Both the position numbers and the translations under genes were made by a program. From CAVXTT01 sp963764685 (GTDB lineage: Bacteria > Bacteroidota > Ignavibacteria > Ignavibacteriales > Ignavibacteriaceae): a stretch of DNA of 64,000 nt. The notes under the pieces were generated by a model. That model ran no database searches. It saw nothing but the letters and a program-made list of their open reading frames with translations, and was not told where the DNA came from. The DNA is taken from contig CAVXTT010000016.1 of NCBI GenBank assembly GCA_963764685.1, positions 62,001 to 126,000 on the forward strand, written 5' to 3'. Positions 25,901-35,527 of this stretch are shown piece after piece (position 1 is the first letter of the stretch; each line of letters opens with the position of its first letter).

Positions 25901-27981
25901 GTGGAGCATCTGTTTCAACCAGCGGATCGGGTGCAGATTTCCAGAATACACTAATCACAGAGAATGTTGTATCCAGATGTGCATTCGGTATTTATGTGAG
26001 AGGCATAACTGCTAACCCTGCAGTAAATCTTGTAGTCTCAAAAAATACTGTAGGTTCAGATTTAATAAATGATTATGTAACTCTTTATGGCATCAATATC
26101 CAGGCAGCGAATGCACCTGTTATAACTGAGAACAGGGTATATAATATGAAATACGCATCAAGCCGTCACGGATTATGGTTTGGATCCAATGTCAGCAACG
26201 CTGTAGTTACCAAAAACAAGGTCCATTCAATGGACCAGACCGGTGTTACAGGTTATAACACATATGCAATTCATTTTTCTTCAGGTACCGGCTGTATAGA
26301 CAACCTGATTGCAAATAATATGGTATATGATATAAATACATATGGTAATACCAGTCTCTGGCTGAATGGTATAAGAATTATTGGCGGATCCAATTATAAG
26401 ATCTATTATAATTCGGTTAGTATTACAGGTGCATTTGGGAATACGGCTGCAGATCTTCCCTCAGCTTGTCTGGCCATCACAACCGCATCCACTAATATGG
26501 ACATACGTAATAATATTTTCCTGAATACACGTGAGGGAACTACTCCCAAGAACTATGCAGTATATAGTCTGAATACAACAACATTCCTGAATATCGATTA
26601 TAACGATTACTGGACTACAGGAGCCGTTATGGGTTACTTCGGTGCAGATGTTGCTGATCTCGCTGCCTGGAAAACTGCTACGGGTCAGGATCTCCATTCT
26701 ATTTCCGGTGACCCATTATTCACTGATCCACTGAATCTTCACATAGTGACCGGCGCTGGTTCACCTGTTGGTAATGCCGGTATCTCAATTGCCGGAATTA
26801 CAACAGATATAGACGGCGATACAAGAAATAATCCTCCGGATATGGGTGCTGATGAATTTAGTGACAATCCATCTACATTCCCGTTAACAGTAATTGTTGC
26901 AAACGGATGGAATATGGTATCAATCCCCGGATTATTACCAACCAATCAGAACGTACTAACCTGGTGGCCGGGTAAAGACCCAGCAGCAGGTGTATTCAAG
27001 TTCCAGGGCGGCTACCAGGCAGTAACTGTAGCATCGCCGGGAACAGGCTACTGGATGAAGAATGTCGGTGCTCAGACCTATAATACAGGTGATGAGTGGC
27101 CGGCAGGCGGAATCAACTTAGTGGCTCACGATCCTATCCCGGGTACACTCGGCTGGAACCTGTTCGGCGGATATGAGCAGTCGGTAGCAACAGCAGGACT
27201 GACAACAACACCTCCGGGACTAATAACCGGATCTGTATATAAATATTCAGGCGGATATGTAGCAGCAACAACACTTGATCCGGGATTTGGTTACTGGGTT
27301 AAGTTAACAGCTGCGGGATCAATAAATATTCCGCCAGCTGGTCCAATGAAAGCTGTTACAGGACCTTCAACCGAAGGCTTCGGAAAGATTACCATTACCG
27401 ATAACATACAGCAGAGCTATACACTTTTTACGACAAAAGGCGAAACAGACTTAAGTCAATTTGATCTTCCTCCTTATCCTCCGCAGGGAATGTTCGACGT
27501 CCGTTACTCAAGCCAGAGATATGCTGAGAGACTAAGCAGTGCACCTCAGGCAATAGAGATGACAGGAGTCCAATATCCTGTAAAGGTAAAAGCAGACGGA
27601 GTAGGCATCATACTTTCTGATGAAACAGGAAAGGAACTTGCAAGATTGAAGACCGGAGAGGAAATAACTGTAAATTCAGCAGGCAAGTTGTTTGCTGCAG
27701 AGAATGTTATTCCTTCGGTATATGCACTCGAGCAGAATTATCCTAACCCGTTCAACCCGAGCACAACTATTCAGTTCAGCATACCTGAAGATGTTCAGAA
27801 TGTTAAGCTGATAATCTATAGTGCACTGGGAGAGAAAGTAGCTGAGTTAGTCAATACAGGACTTCAGGCAGGTGTATATAAATATAACTGGAATGCAGGC
27901 AATGTATCTTCAGGTATGTACATCTACCAGGTAGTAACCGAGAAGTTCGTACAGACAAAAAAGATGGTGCTACTCAAGTAG
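22991..27981 (+). CDS. Giant T9SS-secreted beta-helix surface protein (paralogue C; frameshifted N-terminal third)
   Basis: AAGGAG at 22979-22984 precedes the ATG at 22991, which opens a signal peptide (about 29 residues, ending S-Y-S-Q). Merged length is ~1,660 residues. It begins like paralogues A and B (K-S-I-P-G-N-Y-A-T-I-E-A-A-I), then a beta-helix (23.1-24.9 kb), an Ig-like block (24.99-25.37), a second beta-helix (25.44-26.86), the doubled GWN module (26.88-27.33), the LPPYPPQGMFDVRYSS segment and a T9SS tail ending K-K-M-V-L-L-K. Between ~23455 and ~24560 the frame changes repeatedly through single-base indels (e.g. near 23461 and 23589); 24565-27981 is clean. Same expected role as its paralogues: exported, surface-anchored, possibly adhesive. 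Confidence 0.8.
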
Positions 27982-28028
27982 TACGATAGTTCGATGGTAC
28001 GATAGTTCGATAGTTTTCTTAGTGTTAA

Positions 28029-28058
28029 GGAGTGGTCGCAAGACCGCTCCTTTTTTTT
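28029..28058 (+). terminator. Rho-independent terminator of paralogue C
   Basis: GGAGTGGTC (28029-28037) pairs with GACCGCTCC (28042-28050, one G-U pair) around GCAA, followed by eight T. It closes the giant-gene island. Confidence 0.92.
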
Positions 28059-28062
28059 ATTT

Positions 28063-28300
28063 AGTTGATTAGTTCATTAGTTGATTAGTTGATTAGTTAT
28101 GTGCGTCATTGCGAGGATGAGTGTCTGAAAAATATGCGTCATTGCGAAGGAGTCTTCGACTGAAGCAATCCCCCATACTATGAGTGCCCGTCTCAAGGGT
28201 GCACCATTTTTGAATAGATGAATGGATGAATGGATGAATGTCTGAATATATATTCATTTCCATATTTCGACCGCACGACCGCACCACCGCACCACCGCAC
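28063..28300. repeat. Composite repeat cluster at the right edge of the island
   Basis: TTGATTAG octamers (about 28066-28098) lead into a truncated interspersed-repeat copy (28103-28117) and a full copy (28136-28174) in reverse orientation to those at 203-357. A block in direct orientation to 253-318 follows, containing GGATGAATGTCTGAA, ATATATTCATTTCC and CGACCGCACGACCGCACC (about 28218-28290). The arrangement mirrors the left edge in a shuffled order. Confidence 0.8.
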
Positions 28301-28540
28301 GATTTCCCCTGATCTATCTTTTAAAAAATTATTCATTTTACACCATGCCCATATTCCGTCCCAGGTAGTAAGTAAACAGCATGTAAAGAGCTTCGTCCAC
28401 CTTTCATCCTCCGTATTTTAAGACTGAAGCAAGTTCTTTATAAAGTGTTTTCAATAGACCTGCTACTTTTCCAGAGCGAAGTATAACCTCAATAAAACCT
28501 GAATTTTTTTCAAATGGTTGTTTAAAATTTTTGAAGAGTG

Positions 28541-28580
28541 TCCTACTCCCCTGGCAAGGGGAGGGGTTGGGGAGAGGTCA
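28541..28580. repeat. GC-rich dispersed-type hairpin repeat
   Basis: A 40-base element in AT-rich surroundings runs from TCCTACTCCCCTGG through CAAGGGGAGGGG to TTGGGGAGAGGTCA. CTCCC...GGGAG arms can form a hairpin. I recall strings of this kind as dispersed repeats in many environmental genomes, but only one copy occurs here. Confidence 0.5.
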
Positions 28581-29408
28581 TTTACACGTCAATAAAGAAC
28601 AATAGTTACTTCTTAAAAAGTATCACACAGGGTCAATGGTTCGTCTATGGTTGGTTTATCTTCTATAGCCAGATATAACATAAACGGAAGATAAGCGGAG
28701 CGTAAGCGGATGGTAAGAGATTTAATTAGTCAATTCATAAGCAATAAAATGGATGAATGATTAACGGAGTTCTCATCTATGATAATAAAACGAAACAGCC
28801 TGTCCGTCAATTATTGAGCCTCTATTTGCTTCTGAATTAAAAAAATCAAAATACCAGAGTGAATATCCTGATTTACTAAGCATATATTCCAAAATTAAAT
28901 TATTATTAAGACATATATTTGATTGAAAATCAATAAATTTATTCTAATTTAGGGTACAGATTTTTCCCGGTTTTGAAATCCCCGGGAGTCCCCTGTTGTA
29001 AATAAAACCGCTCGGTATTTTCCCTTATCAAGGTAAAATGGATAAGGGTATTTGATGATAGTTAACACTGTCTGAAATGCTTAGATGCTTTAAAAACGAT
29101 CCACGTTTAATGTTGCTGCCTGCTGCCATAACTACATTTTTCAGCCAGAAGAATAATCCAAATTCCTGCAATAAATATATGAATGCAGGTGTGATGTTAA
29201 AAAACTAGTTGTATTTTTCTCTCAATTCAGATTTTGAATTAGCGGGTTTCTAAATGCTTAAAGGCATTAAATATTTGTATACTTCCGGATCATTTTCAAT
29301 ATATATCCCGACGAAAAATATTACATCCAAAAAGAAAATAATTATAGATGGTGGTCAATCTGCCGTCAAAACAATCTGAATATAAAAGATAACAAAACGG
29401 AGCGCAAT
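28581..29408. other. Non-coding region before the second secretion operon
   Basis: No protein-like open frame. CCCTTATC (29022-29029) and GATAAGGG (29041-29048) form an 8-bp inverted repeat about 360 bases before the next start codon. Otherwise I see nothing assignable. Confidence 0.5.
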
Positions 29409-31109
29409 ATGAAGTTAACAGCTTCCTTATTAACATTTGCACTGATAATCCTGGCTGCAATATCCATTCAGGCACAGCCTGATTATCTGGTTACAGCAAA
29501 AAATGGTACTCTGACAGATGATTTCAATTTTGAATTTGATATATACATTCAGAGGTTAGGCGGTACACCGCTTGAACTGGCGGGGTTTCAAACCTCAATT
29601 TATTTTAATGATGCTATAAGGAATGGCGGTACCCTTATTGGAATGTATGTACCGGGTACTTCAGACCTTACAGCAGCTGAAACTCCTAATCCCCCGAATC
29701 TTTTATACCTCAGCAGCGGGGGGGTAGTACATCAGTTCAGAGTAGCTCCGAAAGTTCCACCAGGTACAGGGAATGGATCCGTTATCTCTACAACAGCACC
29801 AGGGACACGCTTTGGAAGATTTAAAATAACTAACACGGTCGCTTTTAACAAAACAGCTGCCGTCAACTGGCAATGGAATTTTACCAGCGGGACTGAGGAC
29901 TATTCTTCATATATAAATGCATATATGACAGCAGTAAATACGAACATAACAGCACCTGTAAAATATCAAATGGAATTGCCTGATCCTTTACTGCCGGATA
30001 TAACATTTGTGCTCACAGTTCTGATACAGAATGGCTGGAATATGGTTTCCATTCCCGGATTACACCCGACAAACCAGAATGTTACAACCTGGTGGATCAA
30101 TAAAGATCCGGCTGCAGGAGTATTTAAGTTTCAATCAGGTTATCAGGCAGTCAGTACAGTAGTACCCGGAACCGGATACTGGATGAAACATCTTGGTACC
30201 CAGACTTATAATACCGGTGATGAATGGCCTGCAGGCGGTATTCAGATAGTTTCGCACGATCCGATTGCCGCAGCATCAGGATGGAATTTATTCGGCGGTT
30301 ATGAACAGACCATACAATCTGCAAATCTTACAACTACACCCGGAGGATTGATTACCGGGTCAGTTTACAAATATCAGGGCGGTTATGTAGCTGCAACCAC
30401 AATTGATCCTGGTTTTGGATACTGGGTTAAATTAACAGCGGCAGGCTCGATAAATATTCCGAATCCGGGACCAGCAAAATATGTCAGTGATGGAACAGAG
30501 AAGTTCGGGAGAATAATCCTTACTGATAATTCAGCAAAAAGCTATGTTTTATATGCTGCTGAGAGCGGTGCTGATCTGAATAAATATGAACTGCCTCCTC
30601 TGCCTCCGCAGGGAATGTTTGATATTAGATTCGGCAGCGGCAGGTTTGTTGAAAATATAAGTACCGGGAGTCAGACTATTGAATTATCGGGTGTTCAGTA
30701 TCCTGTAAAAATAAAAACTGATAAGGTCAGTATTATTTTGATGGATGAAACGGGAAAAGAAATAGCCAGGCTTAAAGCAGGCGAAGAATTCTTATTACCA
30801 AATTACAACAGCAAAATTCTTGTTGCAGAGAATGTTATCCCGGAGAAATACTCACTCGAACAGAACTATCCGAATCCTTTTAATCCAAGCACAACAATTG
30901 AGTTCTCATTACCGGAAGCTTCAAAAAACGTAAGGGTAACTGTATATAATACTTTAGGACAAAAAGTAGCAGAGCTCTTTAATGGTACACTGGAAGCCGG
31001 CAAATACAGCTACAGATGGGAAGCCAGTGCTGCAGCCAGCGGTACATACATATATGAATTGAGAACAGATAATTTTGTTTCCGCCCGTAAGATGGTATTG
31101 CTCAGATAA
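29409..31109 (+). CDS. T9SS-tailed protein with cohesin-like N-terminus and GWN module
   Basis: 566 residues; ATG at 29409 after GGAG, signal peptide ending I-Q-A-Q. Residues ~25-200 form a predicted beta-sandwich (F-E-F-D-I-Y-I, A-G-F-Q-T-S-I-Y-F-N, N-G-G-T) that resembles the N-terminus of the protein at 35528 and looks cohesin-like; this is my inference from pattern, not a search result. Residues ~200-355 are the doubled GWN module (GWNMVSIPGLHPTNQN; GWNLFGGYEQ), followed by the LPPLPPQGMFDIRF segment and a T9SS type A tail (LEQNYPNPFNPST, ending R-K-M-V-L-L-R). First gene of an apparent operon: the next start is 42 bases downstream. It could be the cell-surface partner for the three following proteins, which carry dockerin-like ends. 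The frame is intact. Confidence 0.82.
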   Translation: MKLTASLLTFALIILAAISIQAQPDYLVTAKNGTLTDDFNFEFDIYIQRLGGTPLELAGFQTSIYFNDAIRNGGTLIGMYVPGTSDLTAAETPNPPNLLYLSSGGVVHQFRVAPKVPPGTGNGSVISTTAPGTRFGRFKITNTVAFNKTAAVNWQWNFTSGTEDYSSYINAYMTAVNTNITAPVKYQMELPDPLLPDITFVLTVLIQNGWNMVSIPGLHPTNQNVTTWWINKDPAAGVFKFQSGYQAVSTVVPGTGYWMKHLGTQTYNTGDEWPAGGIQIVSHDPIAAASGWNLFGGYEQTIQSANLTTTPGGLITGSVYKYQGGYVAATTIDPGFGYWVKLTAAGSINIPNPGPAKYVSDGTEKFGRIILTDNSAKSYVLYAAESGADLNKYELPPLPPQGMFDIRFGSGRFVENISTGSQTIELSGVQYPVKIKTDKVSIILMDETGKEIARLKAGEEFLLPNYNSKILVAENVIPEKYSLEQNYPNPFNPSTTIEFSLPEASKNVRVTVYNTLGQKVAELFNGTLEAGKYSYRWEASAAASGTYIYELRTDNFVSARKMVLLR

Positions 31110-31151
31110 AATATCAGGATGTTAACCTTTCATTCGGAAGGTTAAATCAAT

Positions 31152-33962
31152 ATGAAAAGTTTTATTTATCTGTATATAATACTGCTTTCGGGGTTGATTC
31201 CCCTTAATGCCCAGACCGGCTTGTGGAATGATATTCCGGAATCTGGTGTAACAATCGTGGGGCAAAGGTATATTGTTCCTACTGTGTACCGGACAGTAAA
31301 ATTAGATCTGAACTTATTGGATGGGATTCTTTCGCAGGCCCCGATGGAGTTTACTCCGGAGGCGCTTGCGGGAGTTTCAATAATTACATTACCAATGCCG
31401 GACGGCTCCTTTCAGAAGTTTAAGTTCTGGGAGTCGCCAACTATGGAACCGGAACTTCAGGCGAAATATCCTGAGATACGGACTTACACCGGGCAGGGAA
31501 TTGATGATCCATATGCAACACTGAAGTTCGATTTAACACCTCACGGATTTCATGCACAGATACTCTCTCCTAACGGAAGAATATTTATTGATCCCTATAG
31601 TATGGGGGACAGAGTTAATTACATTAGCTATTACACCAGGGATTATGTAAAGAGGGATTCCCATTTCGATTGTGTTGTAATGTATCACGAAGGGTATCAC
31701 GGTTATAATCCTGAAACTCCTCTTGACACCAACAGGTCCCCAGTTAAGAACATATAGACTAGCTAATGCAGCAACGGGAGAGTATACTGCATTTTTCGGT
31801 GGTACCGTTACACTGGGTCTGGCAGCCGTTGTTACTTCGGTAAACCGTGTTAATGGAGTTTACGAAAAAGAAGTTGCTGTCCGGATGGTTCTTGTGGCTA
31901 ATAATAATCTTATTATTTACACTAATGCTTCTACGGATCCGTATACAAATAATAATGGATCCACGATGCTAGGGCAAAATATAAGTAATCTTTCCAGTGT
32001 AATTGGGAATGCCAATTTCGATATCGGACACGTATTCAGTACAGGCGGCGGCGGCGTTGCTTACCTGGGTGTAATATGCAATAATTCTTATAAAGCCGGG
32101 GGTGTAACGGGTTCTCCAGCACCGGTTGGTGATCCTTATGATATTGATTATGTTGCTCACGAAATGGGACACCAGTTTGGCGGTAATCATACTTTTAACA
32201 GTGTGACAAGCAACTGCGGAGGAGGCAACAGAAACGCCACCACAGCGTATGAACCGGGAAGCGGGTCAACTATTATGTCTTATGCCGGTATCTGCGGTGC
32301 CGATGATCTTCAGCCTCACAGTGATGCTTATTTCCATACTATAAGCTTCGATGAAATTGTAGCTTATACTACAGGAGGTGGTAATTCCTGTGCAGTTATT
32401 ACAAGCACAGGTAATAGCGCTCCTGTTGTTGCAAGTTTGACGGGAGGATTTTATATACCGAAGAGCACTCCATTTGCATTAACAGGCTCAGCCACTGATC
32501 CTAATGGGGATGCTTTAACTTACTGCTGGGAAGAATTTGATTTAGGGAGTGCAGGCTCGCCGGGTTCACCTTCTGGCGATGCACCAATATTCAGAAGTTT
32601 TACAGCAGTAACATCTCCTACACGAACATTTCCTAAATTATCAAATCTGCTTAATAATACTACAACCATCGGAGAGCTCTTACCAACATATGCAAGAAAT
32701 CTGAAATTCAGACTCACTGTCAGAGATAATAAAGCCGGCGGCGGCGGAGTTGATTACAAACAAATAAATTTTGCAGTGGATGGTAATTCCGGACCATTCC
32801 TTGTCTCTGTCCCGAATACAGCAGTTACCTGGCAGGGAGGTACATCGCAAACTGTAACCTGGAGTGTGGCGAATACATCTGCCTCACCGGTAAGCTGCAG
32901 CAATGTTAAAATTTTGTTGTCGACAAATGGCGGAAATTCATTTGATAATGTAATACTTGCCAGTACTGCCAATGATGGTTCTGAAGTTATTACAGTTCCG
33001 GGCACTCCCACTACACAGGCAAGAATTAAAGTTGAGGCTGTTGGAAATATTTTCTTTGATATTTCGAATGTTAATTTTACAATTCAGGCAACGCGGGGTT
33101 AATAATCCGGCTGCGTTTACTGTTACTCCGATGAGTGCAACCAGGAATGATCTTTACTTTCACACCAAATGCAGCCAACAATAACATCGTAATTGTATTC
33201 AATAATACCGGGGCATTTACAACTCCTACTGGTATTCCTCCTGCTGTAGGAAATCCATTTGCCGGGGGTACGCTGTTATACAACGGCATATCCAGTCCGT
33301 ACATGCATACAGGACTTACAACAGGTCTGACATATTATTATAAGGCTTTTTCATACGACGGAACAAATTATTCTGCGGGCTCAACTGCAAACGCAACTCC
33401 GGTTCCTTTATCTCTGAATCTTACTGCTCTTATTGAGGGATTATATGACGGCCTGACAATGGTTCCTGATTCTGTAACTGTTGAAATGCGGGGTTCAGTT
33501 AGTCCATTCCCTCTTATTGAAAGCAAGAAAATACTTTTAAATTCTGCAGGACAGGGAACTGCTGCATTTAATCTTATTGTTAAAAGTACTCAATATTATA
33601 TCGTGCTGAAGCACAGGAATGCTTTGGAAACCTGGAGCGCTGTTGCTCAAACCTTTAGCACCGCAAGCTTATCTTACGACTTTACCACAGCTGCTTCACA
33701 AGCCTATGGAAGCAACCTGGCAAGTAAATCAGGTTTCTGGTGTCTCTTCAGCGGGGACGTTGACCAGAACGGTTTTATATACGTTGAAGATGTTACTCAG
33801 ACTTTTATCAGTTATATCCTTGGGTCGGTGGGATATCTGCCCACTGATATAAATGGCGATCTGATCACCAACTTTACGGATGTTGGTGTTGTTTATGTAA
33901 ATAATATTTTCGGACGAGAAGTCAAAAGACCGGAGGGATATGTCATTTTTGCAGGCAAATAA
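31152..33962 (+). CDS. Secreted reprolysin-type zinc metalloprotease with dockerin-like C-terminus (three frameshifts)
   Basis: Signal peptide (to about N-A-Q, residue 21), a propeptide-like region, then a catalytic domain with HEMGHQFGGNHTF (around 32158) matching the HExxHxxGxxH zinc site of metzincins, and a downstream T-I-M-S-Y-A-G Met-turn. Ig-like and fn3-like domains follow (32.4-33.4 kb; the fn3 resembles one in the giant protein at 1269). The last ~180 residues (33.41-33.96 kb) are the shared module ending in two calcium loops (SGDVDQNGFIYVEDV and T-D-I-N-G-D). There is no Y-P-N-P-F-N-P tail. Extra bases near 31733, 33097 and 33160 split the frame; protein similarity runs across each. 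Second gene of the operon; its stop abuts the next start. Confidence 0.82.
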
Positions 33963-35448
33963 ATGATTCGTATTATGAAATTTTTGATAATGATGATTTC
34001 TTTTAATCTTTGCCTGTTCGGTCAGAATAAGATAATGAGCTACAATCTTCTGAATTATCCGGGCTCTGATACTACTACACGTAACCCTTATTTCCGGACA
34101 ATAATGTCAAGTGTGGAGCCCGATATACTGGTTGTCCAGGAAATGACCTCGCAGGCAGGAGTTAATGGGTTCCTGAATAATGTATTAAATTCTATTTCCT
34201 CCGGATATTCAGCCGGGACATTTATAGACGGCTTGGATACTGATAATGCAATTTTCTTCAAAACCAGCTTATTCACATTCTTAAACAATTTTCCTATTCA
34301 TACCGCCTTAAGAGATATTACTGAATTTACACTTCGCCATAATTTGTCCGGAGATACGATTAGAATCTATTCTGTACATCTAAAAGCAAGCACTGGGTTT
34401 GAACAGGAAAGAGGTATGGAGGTTGATAGTTTGAGAAAAAGAACCAACAGTCTCCCTTCCGGAAGTAACTTTATTGTTGTCGGTGATTTTAACATTTATA
34501 GTGCAAATGAAATTGCGTATCAGAAATTAACTAGCCAGTCAGCTTCAGGTTATTTTATTGACCCGTTTACAATGCCTGGAGATTGGAATGTTTCCGGATA
34601 TGCACAATACCATACACAATCACCAAGGGTCAGAGCATTTGGCGGTGGTTCTACAGGTGGTATGGATGACCGGTTTGATTTGATCTTATATTCTCAGGGA
34701 ATCGCGAATCCAGGCGGAGTAACATTTGTGCCTGGTTCATGTAATGCATATGGTAACGATGGGAATCATTTTAATGACTCCATAAACCAGCCCCCTAATG
34801 CTGCTGTCTCACAGCAGATAGCAGATGCTTTGCATAATGCTTCTGATCATATTCCGGTTATTTCAAGATTTGATTTCGGGGGAACTACAGCGTATACCTT
34901 AACCTCGTTTACAGCATTGATTGAAGGCTTGTATAATGGCTCAACCATGACCCCTGATACAGTAACAATCGAACTTCGCAATTTCACTGCTCCTTATACA
35001 TTAGTGGATCAGAAGAAAATATTTCTTAGATCAGAATGGCACAGGCAGCAGTTCATTCAATAATGTTATTAATGGCGTTCCATATTACCTGGTTGTAAAA
35101 CACCGCAGTGGTTTGGAAACGTGGAGCTCGACAGGACAGATGTTTACATCTAATTCTATGACCTATGACTTTACAACAGCCGCCAGTAAGGCTTATGGAA
35201 ATAATATGAGGTTAATAGGTACCAAATGGTGTATCTATTCAGGTGATGTTAACCGGGACGGCTCTATCAATTCAAACGATCTGACGGAAGTATATAATTC
35301 AAATGTAGCCGGTGCCCAAGGTTACACTCCTCCTGATCTTAACGGAGATCTGTATTCCGAAATTGCAGATATAAATATTGTATTTAAAAATAATACTCCT
35401 GGGATAACCAGACAGGTTCCGCCCGGTTATTCTGACATAATAAAATAA
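33963..35448 (+). CDS. Secreted endonuclease/exonuclease/phosphatase-family enzyme with dockerin-like C-terminus (one frameshift)
   Basis: The start at 33963 follows the previous stop with no gap; an in-frame ATG at 33975 is an alternative. A short hydrophobic N-terminus ends L-F-G-Q. The EEP fold is clear: M-S-Y-N-L-L-N near the start, V-V-Q-E (metal-binding Glu), S-V-H-L-K-A-S, V-V-G-D-F-N-I-Y, D-D-R-F-D-L-I-L and the catalytic A-S-D-H-I-P-V-I. Substrate could be nucleic acid or a phosphoester; I cannot decide. The C-terminal ~180 residues are the shared module with two calcium loops (SGDVNRDGSINSNDL; D-L-N-G-D). An extra A near 35028 breaks the frame at L-D-Q-N-G-T-G. There is no T9SS tail, so export presumably uses the signal peptide, with any surface attachment through the shared module. 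Confidence 0.82.
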
Positions 35449-35527
35449 GAAATTAAAATATGTGGTTCGGTACCACAACAAAATTAAAACTTAAACTCTC
35501 ACTTTAATATAAAGGCAGCGCCGGTAT

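Noticed and set aside
31152..33962. Metalloprotease as a T9SS cargo
   Set aside because: There is no Y-P-N-P-F-N-P type tail; the protein ends shortly after the second calcium loop.
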